From: Gammaproteobacteria bacterium
GTDB taxonomy: Bacteria; Pseudomonadota; Gammaproteobacteria; Nevskiales; Nevskiaceae
Length of the DNA: 53,463 bases
Direction of reading: 5' to 3'
NCBI GenBank assembly: GCA_022599775.1
Contig: JAHZLQ010000036.1
Coordinates: 1 to 53,463, forward strand
Shown: in pieces, positions 9,275-18,536 of the stretch
Numbering within the stretch: position 1 is the first letter of the stretch
Layout of the letters: each line of letters opens with the position of its first letter
Position numbers and translations under genes: made by a program
The notes under the pieces: generated by a model
Seen by the model: the letters and a program-made list of their open reading frames with translations, nothing else
Told to the model about the DNA's origin: nothing
The model's database searches: none

Positions 9275-11212
9275 ATGACTGACATCCCAGGCTATGCCTT
9301 GCTCGGCCAGGTCAACACCCCGGACGATCTGCGCAAGCTCACCCCGGAACAGCTGCCGCACCTGGCGGTGGAGATGCGCCGCCACCTGATCGAGACGCTG
9401 GGGCGGATTGGCGGACATTTCGCGGCCAATCTCGGCACCGTCGAACTGACGCTGGCCCTGCACTACTGCTTCAGCACACCGCACGACCGCCTGATCTGGG
9501 ACGTGGGCCATCAGGCCTACCCGCACAAGATCGTCACCGGTCGGCGTTCACGTCTGGAAACGATCCGCCGCTTCGGCGGGCTGGCACCGTTCCCGCACCG
9601 CGCCGAATCGGAATACGACGTGTTTGGTGCCGGCCACTCCAGCACCTCGCTGTCGGCCGCCGCCGGCGTCGCCGCCGCGGCGAAGATGCGCGGCGACGAC
9701 CGCCGCGCCATCGCCGTGATCGGAGACGGCGGCATGACCGCCGGCATGGCCTTCGAGGCGCTCAATCACATCGGCCATCTCGGCCTCGACGTGCTCGTGA
9801 TCTACAACGACAACGACATGTCGATTTCCGAGAACGTGGGCGCGATGCGCGACTACACCGCGCGCGTCGCCGAAAAGCTCGGGCTCAATGCCCCGCACCG
9901 CCTGCGCCCGGGGCGTCCGCTTCCGCACGAATCCGGCTCTGAAGGCGAAATCAACGACGTGCACCTGGACACGCCGGGTTCGATGTTCCGCTCGCTGGGC
10001 TTCGACTATCACGGCCCGGTGGACGGGCATGATCTGGCCAGCCTGCTGCCGACCCTCCAGCGACTCAAGTGTGTTCGCGGCCCGCAGTTGCTGCATGTGC
10101 TCACGGTCAAGGGCAAGGGTTTCGACCCCGCCGAGGCGGACCCGATCAAATATCACGGCGTCACCCAGTTCGATCCCGTGACCGGCGAGTTCCCGCTCAA
10201 GAAGCCGGGCGGCAAGCCCAGCTATACCCAGATTTTCGGCGACTGGCTGTGCCAGGCCGCCGAACGCAACGAACGGCTCGCCGCGATCACGCCAGCGATG
10301 CGCGAAGGCTCCGGAATGGTCGAATTCGCAAAGCGCTACCCGGACCGGTACTTCGACGTCGGCATCGCCGAACAGCACGCCGTGACCCTGGCCGCCGGCA
10401 TGGCCACCGAAGGCGTGCATCCGGTGGTCGCGATCTATTCGACCTTTCTGCAACGCGCCTACGACCAGCTGATACACGACGTGGCGATCCAGAACCTGCC
10501 GGTCCTGTTCGCCTTGGATCGCGGCGGCCTGGTCGGCGCCGACGGCGCCACCCACCACGGCGCCTACGACCTGAGCTATCTGCGCTGCATACCGAATATG
10601 GTGGTGATGGCGCCGTCGGACGAGAACGAGTGTCGGCGCATGCTCGAAACCGGCCTGCAGCATGACGGCCCCAGCGCCGTACGCTATCCGCGCGGCAGCG
10701 GCACCGGCGTGGCGGTGGACGCGGAACCGCGCCCACTGAGCATCGGCCAGGCGCGCATTTTGCGCGAGCCGATCGGACGACGACGCCCGCGTGTGGCGAT
10801 CCTGGCCTTCGGCAGCATGCTGGCCCCCGCACTGGAAGCCGCCGAGATCCTGGACGCCACGGTCGTGGACATGCGCTTCGTCAAACCCATCGACAAGTCC
10901 GTGGTTTTGCAGATGGCGCAGTCCAGCGACCTGCTCGTCACCATCGAGGAGAATTCGGTGCTCGGGGGCGCCGGCAGCGCCGTCAACGAGGTGCTGGCGG
11001 CCCAGCATCAGAGCGTCGGCGTGCTCAATCTGGGCTTGCCCGACCAGTTCGTTGAACATGGAACCCGCGAGGAACTGCTGGCGCAGTGCGGGCTGGATTC
11101 CGCCGGAATCCAGCGCGCGATCTACAAGCGCTTGCGCAGCAAGGACATGGACGGTGCGTCCGAGGCCCGCAGTGACGCAGGTGCCCGTGAATCGGGCGTT
11201 CGCAGCATCTGA
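9275..11212 (+). CDS. dxs: 1-deoxy-D-xylulose-5-phosphate synthase
   Basis: Thiamine-diphosphate enzyme that joins pyruvate and glyceraldehyde 3-phosphate, the first and controlling step of the MEP isoprenoid pathway. It has 645 residues from ATG 9275 ([19 protein letters not shown]). Motifs: [10 protein letters not shown]-type substrate loop ([15 protein letters not shown]), the thiamine/magnesium motif [15 protein letters not shown], and the transketolase pyrimidine-domain region [16 protein letters not shown]. The C-terminal domain runs to residue 645 with an extra charged tail. It lies 182 bp after ispA, with its own likely promoter. Confidence 0.96.
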   Translation: MTDIPGYALLGQVNTPDDLRKLTPEQLPHLAVEMRRHLIETLGRIGGHFAANLGTVELTLALHYCFSTPHDRLIWDVGHQAYPHKIVTGRRSRLETIRRFGGLAPFPHRAESEYDVFGAGHSSTSLSAAAGVAAAAKMRGDDRRAIAVIGDGGMTAGMAFEALNHIGHLGLDVLVIYNDNDMSISENVGAMRDYTARVAEKLGLNAPHRLRPGRPLPHESGSEGEINDVHLDTPGSMFRSLGFDYHGPVDGHDLASLLPTLQRLKCVRGPQLLHVLTVKGKGFDPAEADPIKYHGVTQFDPVTGEFPLKKPGGKPSYTQIFGDWLCQAAERNERLAAITPAMREGSGMVEFAKRYPDRYFDVGIAEQHAVTLAAGMATEGVHPVVAIYSTFLQRAYDQLIHDVAIQNLPVLFALDRGGLVGADGATHHGAYDLSYLRCIPNMVVMAPSDENECRRMLETGLQHDGPSAVRYPRGSGTGVAVDAEPRPLSIGQARILREPIGRRRPRVAILAFGSMLAPALEAAEILDATVVDMRFVKPIDKSVVLQMAQSSDLLVTIEENSVLGGAGSAVNEVLAAQHQSVGVLNLGLPDQFVEHGTREELLAQCGLDSAGIQRAIYKRLRSKDMDGASEARSDAGARESGVRSI

Positions 11213-11222
11213 TCGATCCGCT

Positions 11223-12119
11223 TCATTCGCGCTTGCAGCTGCCGCCACGAAATGACGAGGCATAGCGCGCCGGGCGGTTCGCATAGGACGTGAGCGACCA
11301 GAAGTCGCTCGCGACCGCGGATTCGAAGCGGGCCTCCAGGGCATCGTCCAGCGCCGCGAAGAAATCGAGTCCGGTTGCGGCTTCCAGCGCATCCACAGAC
11401 ACCAGATAACGGGTCAGTGGCTCGTCGCCGCAAACCGATTGCGGAACCAGGAATGCCAGTGCCTGCGGCACGCCATCACCGCTCACCCGCAGCCAGATCC
11501 GATAAAAGGCGGTCGGTACCGCCACGCCGCTGTCCAGACGCCGGGTCGGCGCTTCGTAGACCGGGCCGACGAGGACATAGCTGCCCGGATAGCGGCTGGC
11601 GATCACATCCGCCTCCAGGGCCTCGATCCTTTGCCAGATCAGTTGGTTGAGCCGCGGCGTCTGCGGCGCGATATTGCTCATGCGGAAGGTTTCGCGCTGC
11701 GCCTCGCGTCCGTACAGGCTCGCGATCAAATGATTTGGCGCCATATGGCCTCGGTCGTAACCGCTATGTGAATAATCGGCTTCGTCCACCGGCCACAGCG
11801 TGCGTCGGTCGCTGGTGAAATGATCCGGGCGCGGCGGCGAAGCGCCCTCCGGCAGGCCCGACAATCGGTAGGCCACCCACAGCGGTGTGCGCCACCACTC
11901 CGAGTAGGCCAGGCTGAAACCCTCGTTGCGCAACACGTGCGAACTCAGCCGAATCGGCAAGGACTGCGGCTGCGGCAGGCCGCCGTAAACATCCGGCGTC
12001 GCCGGCGGCAGCAGCACATGAATCAGGGCTGCCAGCAGCAGGATCACGACGCTGAGCAGGGTGGCACGCAGCCAGGCGGCACGTCGACGCGCGACGCGTC
12101 TGCGTTTTTTCTTGGGCAT
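11223..12119 (-). CDS. Membrane-anchored DNA/RNA non-specific endonuclease
   Basis: A 298-residue member of the beta-beta-alpha metal nuclease family (NUC1/EndoG type). The catalytic DRGHMAPN motif is at residues 122-129, with His125 as general base and Asn129 in magnesium binding by family knowledge; SNIAPQTPRLNQ follows as in other family members. The N-terminus is very basic (MPKKKRRRVARRRA) followed by a single membrane segment (about 19-38), so the nuclease domain probably faces the periplasm. It lies 10 bp downstream of cysG on the same strand and may be co-transcribed. Its role (nutrient DNA use or defence) is not shown by the sequence. Confidence 0.88.
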   Translation of the reverse strand: MPKKKRRRVARRRAAWLRATLLSVVILLLAALIHVLLPPATPDVYGGLPQPQSLPIRLSSHVLRNEGFSLAYSEWWRTPLWVAYRLSGLPEGASPPRPDHFTSDRRTLWPVDEADYSHSGYDRGHMAPNHLIASLYGREAQRETFRMSNIAPQTPRLNQLIWQRIEALEADVIASRYPGSYVLVGPVYEAPTRRLDSGVAVPTAFYRIWLRVSGDGVPQALAFLVPQSVCGDEPLTRYLVSVDALEAATGLDFFAALDDALEARFESAVASDFWSLTSYANRPARYASSFRGGSCKRE

Positions 12120-12128
12120 CGGTCTTTG

Positions 12129-13499
12129 TCAGGCCTTGTTCTTGAACCAGGCCAGTTGTTCGCGCAGTCGCACCACCTCGCCGACGATGACCAGACTCGC
12201 GCCCTCCACGGCGGCGGATCGGACCGCCTGCGGCAATGAGGCCAGCGTCCCCGTGACCACGCGCTGCCGCGCCGAGGTCCCCTCTTCCACCACGGCCGCC
12301 GGCCAGTCCGCCGGCAGGCCGTTGTCGATGAGGCGCGCGCACAGATCGGGCAAGGTGTTGAGCCCCATGTAGATGACCACGGTCTGTCCGCGTCGTGCGA
12401 GTTGGTCCCAATGCAGATCGAGACTGCCATCCTTCTTCGGATGGCCGGTCACGAAAATGCAGGCCTGCGCATAGTCTCGGTGCGTCAGCGGAATGCCGGC
12501 ATAGGCGGCACAGCCATTGGCCGCGGTAATGCCCGGCACCACCTGGAACGGAATACCGGCCGCAGCCAGTTCCTCGATTTCCTCGCCGCCACGGCCGAAC
12601 ACGAAGGGATCACCGCCCTTGAGGCGCAGCACGCGCTTGCCTTCTCGCGCCAGACGCACCAGCGTGCTGTTGATGTCCTGCTGCGGCAGCGTGTGCTTGT
12701 CGCGCTTCTTGCCCACGTACAGACGTTCCGCATCGCGCCGCACCAGTTCCATGATGGCCGGCGATACCAGTGCATCGTGCAGCACGATGTCGCACTGCTG
12801 CATCAGGCGCACCGCGCGCAACGTCAGCAGATCGGGATCGCCGGGACCGGCACCGACGAGGTAGACCTCGCCGTCGCCCGATGTGTCCGTCAGCAATTGC
12901 TCCAGGGCCGCATCGGCCGCGGCCTCATCGCCGGCCAGCACTGCTTCGGGGGCGGGGCCATCAAGGAAGGCTTCCCAGATCCGTCGGCGCATCGCCTGCG
13001 GCACACGTTCGCGGATCGCGGCGCGGCGTTCGCCGATATAGGACAGCAGCCGCCCATAGCCGGACGGCAGCATGGTTTCCAGACGTTCGCGCCAGCGCCG
13101 TACCAATACCGGCGCTGCGCCGGCCGAGGACAGCGCGATCAACAGCGGGCTGCGGTCCACGATCGCCGGTGTGATCCAGCGGCTGGCCTGCGGATCGTCC
13201 ACCGCATTGACCCAGACGCCACGCGCCTCGGCTTCGGCCGCAACGCGCCGGTTCAGTGCCGGGTCGTCGGTCGCGGCGATCGCCATACGACAGCCATCCA
13301 GTTGCGAGGGATCGAATGCCTCGGCGACCCGCAGCGGTGCCAGTTCGTCCAGCACCGACTTCGCGACCAGACGGACATCCGCACCGGCGCGACGCAGCAG
13401 CCGGACCTTGCGCAAGGCCACCTCACCGCCGCCCACGACCAGAACGGGCTCGCCTGAAAGGCGCACGAAAATTGGAAAATACGGCCAGGGGGCGGACAT
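12129..13499 (-). CDS. cysG: Siroheme synthase CysG
   Basis: Trifunctional enzyme turning uroporphyrinogen III into siroheme. The N-terminal part is a precorrin-2 dehydrogenase/ferrochelatase: NAD-binding VLVVGGGEVALRK (about 19-31) and NAVDDPQASRWITPAIVDRS. The C-terminal part is the SAM uroporphyrinogen methyltransferase: YLVGAGPGDPDLLTLRA, then LRLKGGDPFVFGRGGEE. The length of 456 residues matches E. coli CysG (457). Siroheme is the cofactor of the sulfite reductase encoded at 18537-20219, and cysB starts 150 bp away on the other strand, so this is a sulfur-assimilation neighbourhood. Confidence 0.95.
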   Translation of the reverse strand: MSAPWPYFPIFVRLSGEPVLVVGGGEVALRKVRLLRRAGADVRLVAKSVLDELAPLRVAEAFDPSQLDGCRMAIAATDDPALNRRVAAEAEARGVWVNAVDDPQASRWITPAIVDRSPLLIALSSAGAAPVLVRRWRERLETMLPSGYGRLLSYIGERRAAIRERVPQAMRRRIWEAFLDGPAPEAVLAGDEAAADAALEQLLTDTSGDGEVYLVGAGPGDPDLLTLRAVRLMQQCDIVLHDALVSPAIMELVRRDAERLYVGKKRDKHTLPQQDINSTLVRLAREGKRVLRLKGGDPFVFGRGGEEIEELAAAGIPFQVVPGITAANGCAAYAGIPLTHRDYAQACIFVTGHPKKDGSLDLHWDQLARRGQTVVIYMGLNTLPDLCARLIDNGLPADWPAAVVEEGTSARQRVVTGTLASLPQAVRSAAVEGASLVIVGEVVRLREQLAWFKNKA

Positions 13500-13572
13500 G
13501 CGCGGGAGCGTATCGCACCTGGAGGGCGTCCGCAGCCGGCGCGCTCAGACCATATCGAGACGTTTCGCGCGG

Positions 13573-13588
13573 GTATCAATTTCGATAC
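13573..13588. promoter_or_regulatory. Inverted repeat between cysG and cysB
   Basis: GTATC-AATTTC-GATAC is a 5-bp-arm inverted repeat in the divergent cysG/cysB spacer, about 60 bp before the cysB ATG. CysB-type regulators often repress their own gene by binding here, but CysB sites are poorly conserved, so the assignment is a guess from position. Confidence 0.25.
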
Positions 13589-13649
13589 GCTGAGAACCGC
13601 AGCGAATAAGGCGGCGACTCCGCCGCCGGACACACCGGGACGCCGACGC

Positions 13650-14633
13650 ATGAAGCTTCGCCAGTTGCACTACATTCACGAAGTCGCCAAACGCGGACTC
13701 AACGTGACCGCTGCGGCGGATGCGCTGTTCACGTCCCAGCCCGGTGTCAGCAAGCAGATCAGGCTGCTTGAAGACGAGTTGGGCGTGGAAGTCTTCATTC
13801 GCAACGGCAAGCACCTGAGCGAGATCACACCGGCCGGCCAGCGCATCCTCGAATATGCCGAGCGCGTCCTGCAGGACGTCGCCAATATCGAGAATGTGGC
13901 CGAGGAATTCCGGCACAGCGATCGAGGCGATCTGTCGATCGCCACCACGCATACCCAGGCGCGCTATGCGCTGCCGACCGTCATCGAGCGCTTTCGCCGC
14001 CAATACCCGCAGGTGCGTCTGCACCTGCACCAAGGCAGCCCGCCGCAGATCGCCAAACTCGCCGCCAGCGGCGAAACCGATTTCGCGATCGCCACCGAGG
14101 CGATGGAACATTTCGAGGAACTGGTGATGCTGCCTTGCTATCACTGGAACCGTTGCGTGCTGGTGCGCCCGGATCACCCGCTGGCGAAACTGTCACGCCG
14201 CATCACCTTGGAAGACATCGGCCAGCACCCGATCGTGACCTACACCTTCGGCTTCACCGGCCGATCCAAGCTCGACCAGGCGTTTGCCGCACACGGTCTA
14301 CGCCCCGATGTGGTGCTGACCGCGGTGGACGCGGACGTGATCAAGACCTATGTGCGCCTGGGACTGGGCATCGGCATCGTCGCCGACCTCGCCTACGACG
14401 AGCAGGCCGACAAGGACCTGGTGGCACTACCGGCGGCTCATCTGTTTGAAATGTCGACCACGCACATCGGCTTTCGGCGCGCCCTGTTCCTGCGCGCCTA
14501 CATGTATGACTTCATCCACCTGTTTGCGCCCCATCTGTCGCGCGAGATCGTGGACAAGGTGGCCGCGATCCCGGAGCACGAATCGCGCATGAGCGAGGCG
14601 CGCCGACTGATTTCGGAACTGAGCGTGATCTAG
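13650..14633 (+). CDS. cysB: LysR-type regulator CysB
   Basis: Transcription activator of cysteine biosynthesis and sulfur scavenging, responding to N-acetylserine. The length of 327 residues fits CysB (324 in E. coli). The N-terminal winged helix begins MKLRQLHYIHEVAKRGLNVT, with the recognition helix in TSQPGVSKQIRLLEDELG; the effector domain carries the CysB-type TTHTQARYALP and GSPPQIA stretches. It is divergent from cysG. Its TAG stop shares four bases (CTAG) with the stop of the convergent protease gene. Confidence 0.93.
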   Translation: MKLRQLHYIHEVAKRGLNVTAAADALFTSQPGVSKQIRLLEDELGVEVFIRNGKHLSEITPAGQRILEYAERVLQDVANIENVAEEFRHSDRGDLSIATTHTQARYALPTVIERFRRQYPQVRLHLHQGSPPQIAKLAASGETDFAIATEAMEHFEELVMLPCYHWNRCVLVRPDHPLAKLSRRITLEDIGQHPIVTYTFGFTGRSKLDQAFAAHGLRPDVVLTAVDADVIKTYVRLGLGIGIVADLAYDEQADKDLVALPAAHLFEMSTTHIGFRRALFLRAYMYDFIHLFAPHLSREIVDKVAAIPEHESRMSEARRLISELSVI

Positions 14634-17011
14634 ACGTGAAGGCGCCCGCAGGCCGGCCACTGCCGGCGCCGAAGCGCCGCCAGTGCCAGTAGCCCGAGCA
14701 GGGCCGGTGACAACGAACCGCCGCTACCGCCGCCGGACTCGCCATCATCGTCCTTGATGGTGACCGCCATCGACTTGGGCGCCGTCGCGGTCGCGCCGAC
14801 CAGGGACACCGTGAACGTCTCCGAAGCTTCCTCATCGCCGTCCTGCGTCGTCGCGATGCTCATCGACTTGGCGGTCTCGCCGTCAGCGAACGTCACGGTC
14901 ACATCGCCGGCGGCGAAGTCGGCCGTCTGCGCGGTGTCGCCACCGGCAACGGCCGCCCGAACTTTGACCGACAGCTCGCCATAAGTCCCCTCGACACGCT
15001 CCAGGGCCACTGTCACCGGACTTCCTTCGTTGACGGAGGCGCTTGTATTCTTCATCCGAATCAGGCCGACCGGGGCCTCATCGTCGCGAATAGTGATCGT
15101 CAACACCTGAATTCCGCCCGCGACCTCCGGCGACTCCACCCGCACCTGGAAGGTCCGGTCCCCGTCCACAGTCTCGTTATCGACCGTTTGCACATTGAAG
15201 GTGTACTGCTGGGGTGCAGGCGCACCATTGTCGCTGCGCGTCGGAACCGATACATCCGCCGTCACCGGAACATAGTCCGAATCCGCGCCGGCCGTACCAT
15301 CCTTGGTGCTGATGCGAAACGCCGCGTAACCCTGATAGCAGGGTACTGATGGACACGCACTAACGGACCGGTTAACCGTCAAGTAAGCCGCCTGTCCTTC
15401 GCTGACGGACAGATTGTCTGCATCCATTGATATCACACCCCGCGCATGATCCGAATCCACCCAGAGCGCCGTCGAACCCGAGTTCGCGTCGAGATCGAAC
15501 CCCGTCGGGAACAGCAGCTGAGCCGTGACGAAACCATCCACACTCTGCCCGGTGACACCGCCGTCATAGGGGATTGAAAGTGACACGTCCTTGGTTCGCT
15601 CGCCGGCCGCAAAGATGATCCGCTTGCGCTGATCGTAGAACAGCCCATAGCCAGTGTCGCCACGATAGGCGGCCGGGTCATCGGTCTTGAAGTAGACGAT
15701 GTCGACCTCGCCCGCAGCATCGACGTTACCTGAGCGGCTCAGCTGCAGCGTGACAGTATCGCCCGTTCCCGAATCCGGCTCACGCAGAAAGGCGGGCAAG
15801 CCCATAGAGAAGCCCACACTACCAGTGCTCACGACCTCCGTGGATGTCCCGGTCACCGTGTCCAGCGCCTCACGCGCTGTCGACGCGTTGTCCGCCTCCA
15901 GCGGATCACCGATCGGTACGCCGCACGCTGCACCGTCGAAGATGAAGTTGGGGTTGCTATAAACGTCGGCGCTTTGCGTACATGCGCCAAGCGGGCAATC
16001 ATTGGCAACGGCCGTCCGCCCAGTCCCACACTGGTACGCGTACGAATACGACTTCCACCCCGGCGATTGGCCGCGTGTATGCCCCGCCCCGATGTTGTGG
16101 CCAATCTCATGCGCGACCGTCGTGCTACGGATATGCCATACCCCGGCATCGTCCGCGTCGGCAGCAGCAGCGCTCGTCCTGCGCTCGGCCGAAAACTCGT
16201 CGTCGGGTCCATTGAAGAGGGTCGCATACCCCGAAACCGAGCTGGACGTCGTGGTCCCCCAGTATTGGACCAGATCCGCGCGGTACGCTTCGCGAAGCTC
16301 CGCCACGCGAGCGGCCACGGCCTCGCAGTCCGGCGGATTCTCGCACTGCCCATCCATCTGAACCAAAGCATCAAAGAGGTCGTAAACGTCCCCTAAACCC
16401 ACGTCCAGCGGCTCGAGACCCACCAGCCGCGGTTTCACAGTGAGGTCGGAGTTTTCGAACACCAGATTCAGATAGTTCTGAGCGTCCGCTGCCGCCGTCA
16501 GCAGAAAGTACGGCGCCGCTGCGGCTTCGATCCTCGGGTCGTAGACGACCAGCACATCCAGATGAGGTTCGGCCGGCCCCACCAAGGTGGCCTTCGCCTT
16601 GGTAACCGCCGCCGCGCCGACCGGTGCCCGCAGCATGTCGTCGGCCTCGGCATAGCCGTAGTCCGCTCGCCGCACATGGATGCGCCCATCGGCGCCGGAC
16701 AAATCGAAGTGACCGTCTGGCGCCGTGACAGACCCGCTCAGGGCCGGCCCGATCCGCGTGAAGGCGATCGTCGCCCCCGCGCCGTCCGAACCTTCGTAAC
16801 TACTGCCAACCAAGCCCGGCACATGGTTCAGTCGGAAGGAGCGCGACTCACCCCCCGGCATTTCCAAGGTCAGGTCCAGCAGCCCGTCGGCACGCATCGG
16901 CACGACAGACGCAACGCGCGGCGACGCCGAGCGCGAGTCCGTGGCGAAACGTCCAACCGTAATGCCGACCATCACGAACAGACAGACAAATCCCGCGATT
17001 CGAACGAACAT
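14630..17011 (-). CDS. Secreted metzincin protease with Calx-beta-like domains and GlyGly-CTERM
   Basis: A 793-residue exported zinc protease. ATG 17011 follows a strong GGAGG site and starts a signal peptide (FVRIAGFVCLFVMVGITVG). The catalytic site HEIGHNIGAGH gives zinc ligands His301, His305 and His311 with Glu302 as base, the HExxHxxGxxH metzincin/reprolysin-like pattern. After it come at least two Calx-beta-like repeats (around 430-560 and 650-755) rich in acidic residues and ending in TITIRDDE and VTIKDDD, likely calcium binding. The C-terminus is a glycine/serine linker (SGGGSGG), a hydrophobic stretch (LSPALLGLLALAAL) and RRR: the GlyGly-CTERM pattern cut by rhombosortase. It therefore probably reaches the cell surface by type II secretion. 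The target is unknown. Confidence 0.85.
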   Translation of the reverse strand: MFVRIAGFVCLFVMVGITVGRFATDSRSASPRVASVVPMRADGLLDLTLEMPGGESRSFRLNHVPGLVGSSYEGSDGAGATIAFTRIGPALSGSVTAPDGHFDLSGADGRIHVRRADYGYAEADDMLRAPVGAAAVTKAKATLVGPAEPHLDVLVVYDPRIEAAAAPYFLLTAAADAQNYLNLVFENSDLTVKPRLVGLEPLDVGLGDVYDLFDALVQMDGQCENPPDCEAVAARVAELREAYRADLVQYWGTTTSSSVSGYATLFNGPDDEFSAERRTSAAAADADDAGVWHIRSTTVAHEIGHNIGAGHTRGQSPGWKSYSYAYQCGTGRTAVANDCPLGACTQSADVYSNPNFIFDGAACGVPIGDPLEADNASTAREALDTVTGTSTEVVSTGSVGFSMGLPAFLREPDSGTGDTVTLQLSRSGNVDAAGEVDIVYFKTDDPAAYRGDTGYGLFYDQRKRIIFAAGERTKDVSLSIPYDGGVTGQSVDGFVTAQLLFPTGFDLDANSGSTALWVDSDHARGVISMDADNLSVSEGQAAYLTVNRSVSACPSVPCYQGYAAFRISTKDGTAGADSDYVPVTADVSVPTRSDNGAPAPQQYTFNVQTVDNETVDGDRTFQVRVESPEVAGGIQVLTITIRDDEAPVGLIRMKNTSASVNEGSPVTVALERVEGTYGELSVKVRAAVAGGDTAQTADFAAGDVTVTFADGETAKSMSIATTQDGDEEASETFTVSLVGATATAPKSMAVTIKDDDGESGGGSGGSLSPALLGLLALAALRRRQWPACGRLHV

Positions 17012-17221
17012 GCTCCCTCCTGGGCTGGAATCATTCTCGAAACCAGTCTCCCTCATGTGTCTCGCGCGTTAACCCGACGCAAGCAAAGATATTGCGCCAT
17101 ACAACGACGCCATTCGGGTCATGTGCCTGGCACCGAGCGCCTACCTCCAGCCAACCGCATATAAAGAACGACCGACGAGAGGTCGCGGCACAGGGGGCGG
17201 CGGCAAGGCATCGTTGGGCGA

Positions 17222-17518
17222 CTAGGCGCCGGTGACACGCTCGACTTTTTGGCCGCCAGAGTAAATGCACATTGCTGAGTTGAAATCGTTGTATACCACT
17301 GCGTAGTTGAAGTCACAGAAGTAGGCGGGATGTTTTGTAGCAATTGCATCGCCTGCCTTGCACTTGTCTTGCATGCCCTCAACTAAAGCGGTGTAATTTG
17401 GGCCCATGCAAGCTTTCCCGGTAACAGAAACTCCTGCGCCCCCGATTGATTCGGATATACACGCTGCAAGCAAGGCAACAGCTGCCATCAGCGTGATCGT
17501 GCGGCAAAGAATCTTCAC
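17222..17518 (-). CDS. Small predicted lipoprotein
   Basis: A 98-residue protein beginning at GTG 17518, placed 8 bases after a GGAGA ribosome site; an in-frame ATG lies six codons upstream (17536). The leader TITLMAAVALLAAC carries a lipobox (LAAC, Cys20 from the GTG), so the mature protein should be lipid-anchored. Four more cysteines follow (ACMGP, DKCKA, YFCDF, AMCIY), suggesting two disulfides in the envelope. No family is recognised. It lies about 210 bp downstream of the protease on the same strand. Confidence 0.6.
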   Translation of the reverse strand: MKILCRTITLMAAVALLAACISESIGGAGVSVTGKACMGPNYTALVEGMQDKCKAGDAIATKHPAYFCDFNYAVVYNDFNSAMCIYSGGQKVERVTGA

Positions 17519-17621
17519 GAGCGAGTCTCCATCCATTAGTTGCCCAATGCCTCCCTGGACCACGACACAGCAGAGAGATTACCGTGGAGAGCGAGCGCGC
17601 ACGATCACCTAAATAGGTGAG

Positions 17622-17714
17622 ATTGACGGACGGCTTGCGCAGAATTTCATTGGCCTGCCGCAGCGCATGCACCTTGCGCTCCTGCGCCGTCCGAACCGCT
17701 CCCTCCTGCATCTC
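17622..17714 (-). pseudogene. Fossil of an IS3-family transposase OrfA
   Basis: On the minus strand one frame reads EMQEGAVRTAQERKVHAL then RQANEILRK, the leucine-zipper end of IS3-family OrfA proteins (usual form LRQANEILRKAS). The residues before and after do not continue a transposase, and no matching OrfB or terminal repeat is seen nearby. This is a remnant of an old insertion, distinct from the complete IS at 31233-32794. The 17519-17873 spacer otherwise holds only the promoter and operator of the next gene. Confidence 0.6.
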
Positions 17715-17830
17715 CGGGGATAGTTCGACACTATTGCCATGACTCCAGTGATGGGGCCTCCGAAATTTCCGGAGCGGTTCAGAATTCGGGCCGGCTGCAG
17801 ACACTTGTTGGGCCACAAATGTTGGTCGAG

Positions 17831-17867
17831 TTGACAGCTTGTCGTGCCGAATAATCGTATATACGAT
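17831..17867 (+). promoter_or_regulatory. Promoter with palindromic operator before brnT-like gene
   Basis: A perfect TTGACA -35 lies at 17831-17836. A perfect 14-bp palindrome (ATCGTAT-ATACGAT, 17854-17867) starts exactly 17 bp later, so it covers the -10 position, and it ends 6 bp before the ATG at 17874. BrnT-BrnA modules repress themselves through such palindromes. The layout fits that, though no BrnA gene is present to bind it. Confidence 0.6.
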
Positions 17868-17873
17868 AAAAGC

Positions 17874-18197
17874 ATGACCTACGATTCTGGCAAACGGCGC
17901 CGGAACCAGCGAGAACACAAGGTTGACCTTGCTGATTGCGAGGCGGTATTCGATGAGCCGATGCTCACGCGGGAGGATACGCGCGAGCAATATGGTGAAG
18001 AGCGACTGGTGAGTCTGGGTTGGCTACAAGGCAAAGTTGTAGTGCTGATATGGATCGACCGAGAGAAAGGCCCGCGACTGGTCTCTTGCAGAATCGGGAC
18101 GCCACGAATGCGTAGTGGTTCGCCTCCGAAGCCAAACGCCTTGTTATGGCTCATACGGATTGACTGCCGGTTTGCTACTGCTACGCTGCTGGAATGA
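17874..18197 (+). CDS. BrnT-like ribonuclease toxin, C-terminus probably shifted
   Basis: A 107-residue frame. The first 75 residues follow the BrnT toxin pattern: RRRNQREHKVDLADCEAVFD, LTREDTREQYGEERLVSLG, then a KVVVLIWIDREKGPRLVSCR strand. BrnT proteins normally continue RLISARKATRHERR. Here the frame reads SCRIGTPRMRSG instead, while the next frame gives GRHEC, so a small indel near 18090-18105 has probably replaced the C-terminal catalytic residues. The remaining 30 residues look unrelated. No BrnA antitoxin gene follows; the next frame, overlapping by ATGA, encodes a tiny membrane protein. Probably an inactivated or orphan toxin. Confidence 0.55.
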   Translation: MTYDSGKRRRNQREHKVDLADCEAVFDEPMLTREDTREQYGEERLVSLGWLQGKVVVLIWIDREKGPRLVSCRIGTPRMRSGSPPKPNALLWLIRIDCRFATATLLE

Positions 18198-18367
18198 ATT
18201 TGCTTGTACGCAATCGGCTACTTCTACTGGGCCTCACGATTTGGCTGGCCTCGTTTGGAACAGCCTGTTTCCCGGATAACTGGGCGTCCGCGTCCTGGTA
18301 TTTCGGTGGCGTTGCGGCCTGGGTAGGTATTTTGGTAACCGCCGCAGGTGCCAGACAGCAACGCTAG
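18194..18367 (+). CDS. Very small two-segment membrane protein
   Basis: A 57-residue frame whose ATG overlaps the stop of the brnT-like gene (ATGA) and is preceded by GGA. It reads MNLLVRNRLLLLGLTIWLAS, then a short PDNW loop, then WYFGGVAAWVGILVTAAGA and a basic tail ARQQR, which is the layout of a two-helix membrane protein. The position is where the antitoxin brnA would normally lie. Chance is possible at this length; coupling to the preceding frame and the clean hydrophobic pattern support it. Confidence 0.4.
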   Translation: MNLLVRNRLLLLGLTIWLASFGTACFPDNWASASWYFGGVAAWVGILVTAAGARQQR

Positions 18368-18536
18368 GGGCCTGTTGACGTTCATGCGGTCGCCGCGCGC
18401 CGCGATATATCAATATGCTTTTTGATTCGATCCCCTCCAAGGCCCACGGGGACACTGTTAATCTACGCGCCCCCTGAAAATCGGCGGCCGAATCCGGTGT
18501 GCCGACGGAAGCCGACCGCCACCGAGACGCATCGCC

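Noticed and set aside
9548-11392. Long minus-strand frame (614 codons) opposite dxs
   Set aside because: It is the antisense of a certain gene, rich in His, Arg, Ala and Gly as expected of shadow frames in high-GC DNA, with no recognisable motif.
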